A DNA stretch of 64,000 nucleotides from Promicromonospora sukumoe (GTDB lineage Bacteria; Actinomycetota; Actinomycetes; Actinomycetales; Cellulomonadaceae): contig NZ_JACGWV010000003.1 in the NCBI RefSeq assembly GCF_014137995.1, positions 868,001 through 932,000 of the forward strand. Direction: 5' to 3'. Each line of letters opens with the position of its first letter. Position 1 is the first letter of the stretch. This document shows positions 52,214 through 59,063 of this stretch, in pieces. Made by a program: the position numbers and the translations under genes. Below the pieces are notes generated by a model. It was not told the origin of the DNA and searched no databases. It saw only the letters and a program-made list of their open reading frames with translations.

Positions 52214-53131
52214 GTGTCCCGCACGCCCCTCGCTCTCGCCGCCCTCTCGACCGCCGCCGTGCCGGGTCTCGACGCCCAGTCGGTGCGCGTCGGAGACCTC
52301 GCCGGCGACTACGACGTCGCCGTCGTGACCGGCGCGGACGACCAGGAGTGGGTGGTGCGCGCGCCCCGCACCACGGTGGCCGGGGCCGCGCTGGAGGCCG
52401 AGATCGAGCTGCTCGACGCGCTCCGGCTGTACATCGACACGGGTGTGCTCCCGTTCGTGGTGCCGCAGGTCGCGGGCTACGCGCTGCTGCCGGAGGGCGG
52501 CCGGGCGGTCGTGCACCGCCGGATCATCGGCGACAACCTGGACGTCGAGGTGCTGGAGCAGGGTCCCGGCCTGGCGGCCGACCTGGGCCGGGCCATCGCG
52601 GCCATCCACGAGCTGCCGACGTCGGTCGTCGAGACGTGCGGGCTGCCCAGCTACACCGCGTCCGAGTACCGCGAGCGTCGGCTCACCGAGGTGGACGAGG
52701 CGGCCAGGACCGGCCGCATCCCGCCCACCCTGCTGCGCCGCTGGGAGACCGCGCTGGAGGACGTCTCCCTCTGGCGGTTCAAGCCCGTCGTCACGCACGG
52801 CGACCTGGCGCCCGACCAGCTCCTCGTGGACCGGCAGCGGGTCGTGGCGGTGTCGGGCTGGGCCGAGGCCCGGGTCGCGGACCCCGCGGACGACCTCGCG
52901 TGGCTGATCGCGGCGGCCCCCATGGAGGCCGTGGACTCGATCATGGAGGCCTACCAGCTGCGCCGCAAGGAGCTCACCGACCCGCGGCTGGCCGAGCGGG
53001 CCATGCTCGTGGGCGAGCTCGCGCTGGCGCGCTGGCTCCTGCACGGCGTGCGGCACCGCCTGCCCGAGGTGGTCGAGGACGCCACCTCGATGCTGGAGGA
53101 CCTGGACGAGGCGACCCTCGACGAGAGCTGA
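52214..53131 (+). CDS. Aminoglycoside-phosphotransferase-fold protein, possible pseudokinase
   Basis: 305-aa APH/choline-kinase-like fold. The catalytic loop is recognisable as 'VTHGDLAPDQLLVD' (HGD with the usual Asn replaced by Gln). The later 'VVAVSGWAEARVADPADDLAW' segment, shown for its core VSGW-x8-DPADDLAW, lacks the ID-F/W metal-binding Asp of active members. The N-terminal 'WVVRAPRT' strand has no clear ATP-binding Lys. It may bind nucleotide without phosphotransfer. It lies between nudC and padR in a conserved block, GTG start, probably leaderless. Confidence 0.75.
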   Translation: MSRTPLALAALSTAAVPGLDAQSVRVGDLAGDYDVAVVTGADDQEWVVRAPRTTVAGAALEAEIELLDALRLYIDTGVLPFVVPQVAGYALLPEGGRAVVHRRIIGDNLDVEVLEQGPGLAADLGRAIAAIHELPTSVVETCGLPSYTASEYRERRLTEVDEAARTGRIPPTLLRRWETALEDVSLWRFKPVVTHGDLAPDQLLVDRQRVVAVSGWAEARVADPADDLAWLIAAAPMEAVDSIMEAYQLRRKELTDPRLAERAMLVGELALARWLLHGVRHRLPEVVEDATSMLEDLDEATLDES

Positions 53132-53183
53132 CCGGCCGACCGTCCGGCCGCCCGGCAGGATCCCGCCGAGGATCGCCTCCCGG

Positions 53184-54086
53184 TCACTCGCCGGCGAGCG
53201 TGCGTGGCCGCGCGTGCGCGACGGCGTGGCTCACCCCGACGGTGAAGAGCACCCCGCCGGCCCACCAGATGCCGAGGGTGATCATCCCCACGTCGAGCGT
53301 GGCCACGACCAGCACGGCTACCCCGGCCACGGCGACGACCGCGCCGGCCCACGCCCGGCCCACCATGATCAGCGCGCCGATGACGACGAAGCCGCCGATC
53401 CAGAGCCAGCCGTCGGGATCGATCCCGTAGGACCCCACGAGGCCGCCGACGACGAGCAGGACCGCGGGCAGGATGGCGACCACCCCGCCGGTGATGCGCC
53501 AGGCGGCCGCGGGGCGGCCGCCGCGCGCGATCGCCGGCACGGCGAGCGCGGCCCACGCGAGCATGGCGGTGAGCGTGTGGAACGTGGTGGTGCCGACAAG
53601 GCTCAGCACCGTCAGCACGACGGCGACCGCCACGGCGGTGATCTTCCGGGCCCGCCCCGGCACGAAGAGCGGGAGCGCGGCGACCAGCGCCGGGACCAGG
53701 TTCAGCAGCACGATGCCGAAGCCGGACTGCTCGACCTGGGTGTCCAGGCCGGGGAGGATCGTGTCGGGCCAGAGGAACGAGACGAACATCGCGGTGAAGA
53801 CCGCCGCGCCGGTCGCCAGCCACTGCAGCACGCGCCACATCCGGTCCGTCCGGCCGGTGTCGTGCCCCAGCTCGGCCCGCACGCGCTCGGTGAACTGCGC
53901 CGGGTCGCCGAGGCTCTCGGCGGCCTGCTCGGGGGAGCGGCCCGCGTCGGCGGCGTCCGCGAAGTGGGCCCGGACGTCGTCGAGCACCGCGCCCCGCTGC
54001 TCGGGGGTGAGCGTCCGCAGGCGCTTGCCGACGTCGCGCAGGTAGGTGTCCTCGGCGTTCGCGTTCATCGTGTCCCTCTCGGTCAT
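53184..54086 (-). CDS. HAAS-domain (DUF1700-like) polytopic membrane protein
   Basis: 300 aa. Residues 1-75 are a HAAS/DUF1700 helical domain ('YLRDVGKRLRTLTPEQRGAVL', in part; 'SPEQAAESLGDPAQFTERV'). Then come about seven TM helices in a hydrophobic C-terminal part. Such proteins are typically encoded with PadR regulators, as here: the ATG at 54086 overlaps the padR stop by 4 bases (ATGA). Function unknown; probably the target controlled by PadR. Confidence 0.85.
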   Translation of the reverse strand: MTERDTMNANAEDTYLRDVGKRLRTLTPEQRGAVLDDVRAHFADAADAGRSPEQAAESLGDPAQFTERVRAELGHDTGRTDRMWRVLQWLATGAAVFTAMFVSFLWPDTILPGLDTQVEQSGFGIVLLNLVPALVAALPLFVPGRARKITAVAVAVVLTVLSLVGTTTFHTLTAMLAWAALAVPAIARGGRPAAAWRITGGVVAILPAVLLVVGGLVGSYGIDPDGWLWIGGFVVIGALIMVGRAWAGAVVAVAGVAVLVVATLDVGMITLGIWWAGGVLFTVGVSHAVAHARPRTLAGE

Positions 54087-54415
54087 CGTGATCCCTCCAG
54101 AAGGGCGTCGACCTGGGCGCCGAGCGACGACCAGACCTTCGCGAAGGTGGTGAGCTGTTCGGTGCCGTGATCGGTGATGGCGTAGTAGCGGCGGGGACGC
54201 CCGGTGCCGGACGAGTCCCACCGCGGCTCGACGAGCCCGTTCTCGCGCATGCGGGCCAGCAGGGGGTACAGGCTGCCCTCGCTCGCGATGAGCTCGCGCG
54301 AGGTGAGGTCGTCGGCCAGCTCGAGGCCGTACTTCTCACCGCGGGAGAGCAGTGCGAGCACGCAGTACTCGAGCACTCCCTTGCGGAGGTTCGTTGCGAT
54401 GCGCTCTTCGGTCAT
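54083..54415 (-). CDS. PadR-family transcriptional regulator
   Basis: 110-aa PadR winged helix without the C-terminal four-helix domain (PadR-s1 type): 'TNLRKGVLEYCVLALLSRGE', 'YGLELADDLTSRE', 'ASEGSLYPLLARMRENGLVE', 'RPRRYYAITDHGTEQL'. ATG 54415 is chosen because the family begins here; the open frame upstream crosses the operator. Three tandem palindromes lie 16-56 bases upstream, implying autoregulation. Coupled to the HAAS membrane gene. Confidence 0.92.
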   Translation of the reverse strand: MTEERIATNLRKGVLEYCVLALLSRGEKYGLELADDLTSRELIASEGSLYPLLARMRENGLVEPRWDSSGTGRPRRYYAITDHGTEQLTTFAKVWSSLGAQVDALLEGSR

Positions 54416-54430
54416 GGCAGGAACAGTAAC

Positions 54431-54471
54431 CTTGCATAGCAAGACTTGCAATACAAGACTTGCGTAGCAAG
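54431..54471. promoter_or_regulatory. Triple tandem operator upstream of padR
   Basis: Three 13-base near-palindromes at 14-base spacing: CTTGCATAGCAAG (54431-54443), CTTGCAATACAAG (54445-54457) and CTTGCGTAGCAAG (54459-54471). The pattern CTTGC-N3-GCAAG, on an AT-rich patch just before the padR start, fits cooperative PadR binding across its own promoter. Confidence 0.8.
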
Positions 54472-54487
54472 GTAAGAGCGCGGCGAA

Positions 54488-54519
54488 AAGGGCCGACGAC
54501 GTCACCGTCGTCGGCCCTT
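54488..54519 (-). terminator. Rho-independent terminator of mrx1
   Basis: Perfect 14-bp stem (54488-54501 with 54506-54519) and 4-base loop TCAC, 45 bases past the mrx1 stop on the minus strand. There the stem runs into TTTT, a short U-tail. It separates mrx1 from the padR promoter. Confidence 0.8.
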
Positions 54520-54563
54520 GGCCTTTCAGCAGCCCCGGCCCGTGAGCGGGCCCGGCCCGGACG

Positions 54564-54833
54564 TCAGGCCGCGAGGGCCTGCTTCACCTGGGCGAGGCTC
54601 GGGTTGGTCGCCGCCGAGCCGTCCGGGAAGACCACGGTGGGCACGGTCTGGTTGCCGCCGTTGACCTGCTCCACGTAGGCGGCGGCCTCCGGCTGCTCCT
54701 CGATGTCGATGACGGTGTAGCCGATGCCCTCGGAGTCGAGCTGCGTGCGCAGCCGCCGGCAGTACCCGCACCAGGTGGTCGAGTACATGAGGACGGTCCC
54801 GTCCTCGGGAAGCGGCGTGGTCGTCTCGGACAT
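54564..54833 (-). CDS. mrx1: Mycoredoxin (glutaredoxin-like)
   Basis: 89-aa thioredoxin-fold oxidoreductase with active site C22-G-Y-C25 ('YSTTWCGYCRRL') and cis-Pro 'TVPTVVFPDG'. Mycoredoxins reduce mycothiol mixed disulphides, the actinobacterial equivalent of glutaredoxin. Divergent from uvrD2 (40-base gap), the same arrangement as in mycobacteria from memory. Confidence 0.93.
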   Translation of the reverse strand: MSETTTPLPEDGTVLMYSTTWCGYCRRLRTQLDSEGIGYTVIDIEEQPEAAAYVEQVNGGNQTVPTVVFPDGSAATNPSLAQVKQALAA

Positions 54834-54873
54834 CAGTTCTCCCTGTCAGTGGTTGCTGCGAGAATCGCAGACG

Positions 54874-56937
54874 ATGCTCACCCAGACCAACTCCGCCGGC
54901 GGTCCGAATCATCCTGGGCCGTTGAGTCCCGACGCGATCCTGACCGCGCTCGACCCCGAGCAGCGCGAGGTCGCCCTCGCGCTCAACGGGCCGGTGGTCG
55001 TGCTCGCCGGGGCGGGCACGGGCAAGACCCGCGCCATCACGCACCGCATCGCGTACGGCGTCCGCATCGGGGCGTACAAGCCGACCGGCGTGCTGGCGGT
55101 GACGTTCACGGCCCGCGCGGCGGGGGAGATGCGCACGCGCCTGCGCGGCCTCGGCGTCCAGGGCGTGCAGGCCCGCACCTTCCACTCCGCGGCGCTGCGG
55201 CAGCTCGGTTACTTCTGGCCGCGGGTGGTGGGCGGCGCCCCGCCGCGGCTGCAGGAGTTCAAGGCGCCGATCGTGGCCGAGGCCGCGCGGCGGGTCGGCC
55301 TCAGCGTCGACCGCGTGGCCGTCCGCGACCTGAGCAGCGAGGTCGAGTGGGCCAAGGTCTCCCTGGTCACCGCGGACGACTACGAGAAGGCGGCGCACCG
55401 CACGGGCCGCGAGGCGCCGTCGGGCTACGACGCGCAGGCCGTGGCCCGGCTCATCACGGCGTACGAGGACGTGAAGACGGAGCGCGAGGTCATCGACTTC
55501 GAGGACGTGCTGCTCATGCTCGCGGACATGCTGAACAGCCACAAGATCGTCGCCGACGAGGTCCGCTCGCAGTACCGCCACTTCGTGGTCGACGAGTACC
55601 AGGACGTCTCGCCCCTGCAGCAGTTCCTGCTGGACCAGTGGCTGGGCGGGCGCAAGGAGCTGTGCGTGGTCGGCGACCCGTCGCAGACCATCTACTCGTT
55701 CACCGGCGCCACCCCGCGGCACCTCCTCGACTTCCGGCGCACCTTCCCCGAGGCGCAGGAGGTGCGCCTCGTGCGCGACTACCGGTCCACGCCTCAGGTG
55801 GTGAGGCTCGCCAACGACGTGCTGCGCCGGGCGGGCCGGGAGGGCGGCGCGCACCAGGCGCTCGAGCTGATCGCTCAGCGCGAGCCGGGCCCCGCGGTCG
55901 GCTTCACGGCGTACGACGACGACGAGGCCGAGGCCAAGGGGATCGCCACGCGGGCCGCGCGACTCATCGGGTCGGGCGTCAAGCCGAGCGAGATCGCCGT
56001 GCTGTACCGCACCAACGCCCAGTCCGAGGCGTTCGAGTCCGCGTTCGCCGACGCCGGCGTGGGCTACCTCGTGCGCGGCGGCCAGCGGTTCTTCCAGCGC
56101 AAGGAGGTCCGGGACGCGCTCGTGCTGCTCCGGGGCGCTGCCCGGTCCGCCGACCCGCTGGCGTCCATGCCGGACCAGGTGCGGGACGTGCTCGCGGCCG
56201 CCGGCTGGGCCGACCAGCCGCCCACCGCCCGCGGTGCCGCCCGGGAGCGCTGGGACGCGATGCAGGCGCTCGTCTCCCTGGCCGACGACCTGGCGGCCGC
56301 GGCGACGCCGGACAGCCCCGCGACGATCTCCGGGCTCGTGGCGGAGCTCGACGAGCGCGCCTCCGCGCAGCACGCGCCCACGGTCGAGGGCGTGACGCTC
56401 GCCTCGCTGCACGCGGCGAAGGGCCTGGAGTGGGACGCCGTGTTCCTCGCGGGGATGAGCGAGGGGCTCATGCCCATCTCGCTCGCGGACACCGACGCCG
56501 CGGTGCACGAGGAGCGGCGGCTGCTGTACGTGGGGATCACCCGGGCCCGCGAGCACCTCGACGTCTCGTTCGCGCGGTCGCGCAACCCGGGCGGCCGGGC
56601 CACGCGGAAGCGCACGCGGTTCCTCGACGGGCTCTGGCCGGAGGACCAGCGCGCTCCACGGGCGCGTACGGCACCGAAGGCCCAGGCCAGGGCGCTGCTC
56701 ACGGACGAGCGCGACACCGCGCTGTTCGACGCCCTGCGCGAGTGGCGCCGGGAGGTGGCCCAGGAGACCGACAAGCCCGCCTACACCGTGCTCACGGACG
56801 CGACCCTCGCGGCCATCGCGGAGATCCGACCTTCGGGCACGGCCGAACTTGCTCGCGTGAACGGGATCGGACCCGCGAAGATCGACAGGTACGGCGCCAC
56901 GATCCTCGCGATCGTGGCCGGCGATCCGCATTCCTGA
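54874..56937 (+). CDS. uvrD2: UvrD2-type ATP-dependent DNA helicase
   Basis: 687-aa SF1A helicase: Q 'LDPEQREVALA', Walker A 'GAGTGKTRA', 'VTFTARAAGEM', Walker B 'FVVDEYQDVS', 'GDPSQTIYSFTG', 'LYVGITRAREHL'. The C-terminal HRDC domain is about 610-687 ('LARVNGIGPAKIDRYG'). The four-cysteine zinc motif that joins the two parts in mycobacterial UvrD2 is not present: the linker around 570-610 has no Cys. ATG 54874 is the first in-frame start compatible with the fold. It lies upstream of whiB7 as in mycobacteria. Confidence 0.93.
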   Translation: MLTQTNSAGGPNHPGPLSPDAILTALDPEQREVALALNGPVVVLAGAGTGKTRAITHRIAYGVRIGAYKPTGVLAVTFTARAAGEMRTRLRGLGVQGVQARTFHSAALRQLGYFWPRVVGGAPPRLQEFKAPIVAEAARRVGLSVDRVAVRDLSSEVEWAKVSLVTADDYEKAAHRTGREAPSGYDAQAVARLITAYEDVKTEREVIDFEDVLLMLADMLNSHKIVADEVRSQYRHFVVDEYQDVSPLQQFLLDQWLGGRKELCVVGDPSQTIYSFTGATPRHLLDFRRTFPEAQEVRLVRDYRSTPQVVRLANDVLRRAGREGGAHQALELIAQREPGPAVGFTAYDDDEAEAKGIATRAARLIGSGVKPSEIAVLYRTNAQSEAFESAFADAGVGYLVRGGQRFFQRKEVRDALVLLRGAARSADPLASMPDQVRDVLAAAGWADQPPTARGAARERWDAMQALVSLADDLAAAATPDSPATISGLVAELDERASAQHAPTVEGVTLASLHAAKGLEWDAVFLAGMSEGLMPISLADTDAAVHEERRLLYVGITRAREHLDVSFARSRNPGGRATRKRTRFLDGLWPEDQRAPRARTAPKAQARALLTDERDTALFDALREWRREVAQETDKPAYTVLTDATLAAIAEIRPSGTAELARVNGIGPAKIDRYGATILAIVAGDPHS

Positions 56938-56998
56938 GCGGTTTTCAGGCCCTTCGGAGGGGCCCCGAAAAACTTCTCAAGAAAGTTTGGAAAAAGAG

Positions 56999-57028
56999 TT
57001 GGCTCGCCACGGCGGCCCGGCATAGTGT
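56999..57028 (+). promoter_or_regulatory. whiB7 promoter, WhiB7-autoregulated type
   Basis: -35 TTGGCT (56999-57004), 18-base spacer, -10 TAGTGT (57023-57028). Directly upstream of the -35 lies an A-run (AAAAAG at 56991-56996). WhiB7 is known to activate promoters having an AT-rich patch about 3 bases upstream of the -35, by AT-hook contact, so this fits autoregulation. The gap 56938-56998 otherwise holds only a small hairpin after uvrD2. Confidence 0.72.
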
Positions 57029-57032
57029 TCAC

Positions 57033-57275
57033 ATGTCCCTGACAGCAGTGGGCGAGACCGAGAGGTCTGGCCCGGATTCGAGTGAGGAGGTGGGTGCATT
57101 GGAGATGAACATGATTCCGCAGACGGATCTGCAGGTGTGCAAGCACGTGCTCGGCTACGAGCCCGTCCCGGCCACTGGCGCAGCTCTGCCTTTCCGCGCG
57201 CGCACTCACCGCGGAGGCGTCAAGCCGTCCGCTCTCGCACCCGACTCCGCATCTCCAGGAGACTCCCCGGTCTGA
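57033..57275 (+). CDS. Upstream ORF in the whiB7 leader
   Basis: Open frame of 80 codons beginning 5 bases after the -10, so it may be leaderless. Internal starts are also possible: TTG 57099 has AGGAGG 8 bases upstream, and ATG 57105 follows. No recognisable domain; the C-terminal half is basic/Pro-rich and the 'LQVCKHVLGYEPVP' stretch is the only ordered-looking part. It ends 15 bases before an intrinsic terminator hairpin. In mycobacteria and streptomycetes, translation of a leader ORF is coupled to early termination of whiB7, so this is most likely a regulatory uORF. Confidence 0.62.
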   Translation: MSLTAVGETERSGPDSSEEVGALEMNMIPQTDLQVCKHVLGYEPVPATGAALPFRARTHRGGVKPSALAPDSASPGDSPV

Positions 57276-57290
57276 CGACCGAAGAGTTCC

Positions 57291-57331
57291 AGGCCGCGGA
57301 GTCCACCTAGGACCCGCGGCCTTAATTCTTG
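57291..57331 (+). terminator. Attenuator terminator in the whiB7 leader
   Basis: 13-bp stem with one bulged A: AGGCCGCGG (57291-57299) and GTCC pair with 57310-57322, loop ACCTA, followed by TTAATTCTT. This is the clearest intrinsic terminator of the window with a T-rich tail. It is placed between the uORF stop and whiB7, 107 bases before the start codon. Confidence 0.85.
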
Positions 57332-57437
57332 CCCGGAGATCCGGCCCCACCTCGGCCGGCCCGGCAAGGATCTAGCCCCTGGGTCCTGCACCACCAACGT
57401 TCATCGACGACGTTCCTTCAGGACACAGGAGACAACC

Positions 57438-57803
57438 GTGCGCCTCACTGCGCTCCTCGACACTCTTCCCCAGGGCGGCTCGGGCCCCTGGGACCCGCCT
57501 CAACACCCCGCCACGAGCGGGACCGGTTCGGACTCGGCGGAGTTCAACCGGATCATGGACACACTGCTGCCGTGCCGTACCAACGACCCGGAGCTGTGGT
57601 TCGCCGAGCACAGCACCCAGGTGGAGCAGGCCAAGGCCCTCTGCCGTACGTGCCCCCTGATCGAGGGCTGCCTCGCGGGTGCCCTCGACCGTAACGAGCC
57701 GTGGGGCGTCTGGGGCGGCGAGGTCTTCGTGGACGGCGCCGTCGTCGCCCGCAAGCGTGGCCGGGGCCGGCCGCGCAAGTCGGAGAACGTCGCCGCCGCA
57801 TGA
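57438..57803 (+). CDS. whiB7: WhiB7 redox-sensing resistance regulator
   Basis: 121-aa Wbl protein. [4Fe-4S] ligands are C46, C69, C72 and C78; the turn is 'GVWGGE'. The C-terminal AT-hook 'RGRGRPRK' identifies WhiB7 within the family. With SigA it activates intrinsic antibiotic-resistance genes. GTG 57438 has AGGAGA upstream. The leader carries an autoregulated-type promoter, a uORF and a terminator, so expression is expected to rise when ribosomes stall on antibiotics. Confidence 0.93.
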   Translation: MRLTALLDTLPQGGSGPWDPPQHPATSGTGSDSAEFNRIMDTLLPCRTNDPELWFAEHSTQVEQAKALCRTCPLIEGCLAGALDRNEPWGVWGGEVFVDGAVVARKRGRGRPRKSENVAAA

Positions 57804-57814
57804 TCCCGCGCGGA

Positions 57815-58879
57815 TCAGGCCGCCCGGACCGGCAGGACCACGCACCCGCAGCGCGGGTGCGGCTCCGCCGGCCGGGCGCGGGGGAGTCCCGCCGGGAGAG
57901 AGATCTCCAGGCACGCACCGACGGCCGTGGGCCGGTGCCCGTCCAGCTGGGCGAGCACCTGGCCCGCGGCCGTCGCCGCTGCTACGGCGGCGAGCGTCGC
58001 CTCGTGCGTGGGCTCCGGCGCCTTGCGGAGCTGGGCGGCCAGCGCCGGCCAGTCCCGGTCCGCGTCCCCGCGCGCCAGGTCCACGCAGCTCACGCACGCC
58101 GAGCGGCCCGGCCGCACCAGCGGGCCCACCACGACGTCGGCCTCGCGCACCACTACCGGCAGGTGCGGCACCCCTAGTCCCAGCAGCCGCTGGTACCGCG
58201 CCGGGTGCGCGGCGTGCGGCTCTGTCACCACGACGACGTCGAGCGCCTCCGGGTCCGGCCCCGTGCCGTCCCCGACGGCGTCGTCCACCCGGACCAGGAC
58301 CCGCGGGGACCGCTCCGCGAGCAGCCCACGCACCGCCAGGTCGCGCGCCTCGCCCACGTCGGACGCGCGCAGCCCGCCCAGTCCGACGTCGGTGGTCTGC
58401 ACCGGTAGCGGGTCGTGCAGCACCAGGCTGCCCACCCCCGCCGTCGCGAGGTGCAGCACGACCGCCGTGCCCAGCCGGCCGAGTCCGACGACGCCCACGA
58501 CCCGTTCGGCGCGCTCGGCGAGCGTGGCCAGCCCCGCGCCGTCGGGCCGCAGCATGCCGAGCACCGTCGCGTCCGCCGCGCCGTCGGCCGGAGCGGTCAC
58601 CGCGCCGACCGGCCCCGGGACGGGGACCAGCACGCCCGCCCGGGCCAGCGCGTCCATGATCTCGTCGCGCCGCTCGGTGGGCACCCCGCACCGCGCCGCC
58701 GACTGCTCGACCGTCACGTGCCGGCGCTCCGCGATCTCCTCCAGCCAGGACTCCTCGGCGGGGCTGAGCCCCGACAGCACGAAGGACCAGCGGGGGTCCG
58801 AGCCGCACTGCACCTGGCCGCCGCCGCGGGTGAGCACGGGCGTGCCGGGCCGCAGCCGGAGGGCGGGGGCGGGCGTCAT
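57815..58879 (-). CDS. ThiF/E1-like protein with zinc-binding cysteines
   Basis: 354-aa protein. An N-terminal winged-helix-like part (about 1-100, 'EIAERRHVTVEQSAARCGV') precedes an E1-like Rossmann domain (about 130-300, 'VVGVVGLGRLGTAVVLHLA') with zinc pairs 'SACVSCVDL' and 'RCGCVVLP'. It resembles the E1-like proteins called 'TOMM leader-peptide-binding protein' in actinobacteria. No YcaO, precursor peptide or dehydrogenase is adjacent, so a RiPP role is doubtful; its place next to whiB7 seems to be conserved housekeeping context. Convergent with whiB7. Confidence 0.8.
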   Translation of the reverse strand: MTPAPALRLRPGTPVLTRGGGQVQCGSDPRWSFVLSGLSPAEESWLEEIAERRHVTVEQSAARCGVPTERRDEIMDALARAGVLVPVPGPVGAVTAPADGAADATVLGMLRPDGAGLATLAERAERVVGVVGLGRLGTAVVLHLATAGVGSLVLHDPLPVQTTDVGLGGLRASDVGEARDLAVRGLLAERSPRVLVRVDDAVGDGTGPDPEALDVVVVTEPHAAHPARYQRLLGLGVPHLPVVVREADVVVGPLVRPGRSACVSCVDLARGDADRDWPALAAQLRKAPEPTHEATLAAVAAATAAGQVLAQLDGHRPTAVGACLEISLPAGLPRARPAEPHPRCGCVVLPVRAA

Positions 58880-59050
58880 GCCCACCACCCTGCCCGACGG
58901 CGGCGCGCCCGGAGGGTTGTCCACAGGTTCAGAGGCAAACAGGCCCGGTCGCGTCCACCGGCCCGGAGGCATATCCAAAGCATCGGGCGGGCGGGAAGTT
59001 CCCGGCTGCGCCCAGAGCCAAATGCACGGCGCAACGCTTGCGGACCCGGT

Positions 59051-59056
59051 TACGGT
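59051..59056 (+). promoter_or_regulatory. -10 element for leaderless DUF2342 gene
   Basis: TACGGT ends 7 bases before ATG 59064, with no ribosome site between; leaderless spacing. Confidence 0.5.
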
Positions 59057-59063
59057 GAACACT

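Noticed and set aside
57815..58879. RiPP (TOMM) biosynthetic gene cluster around the ThiF-like protein
   Set aside because: No YcaO, precursor peptide, dehydrogenase or exporter gene within the window; neighbours are conserved housekeeping genes.
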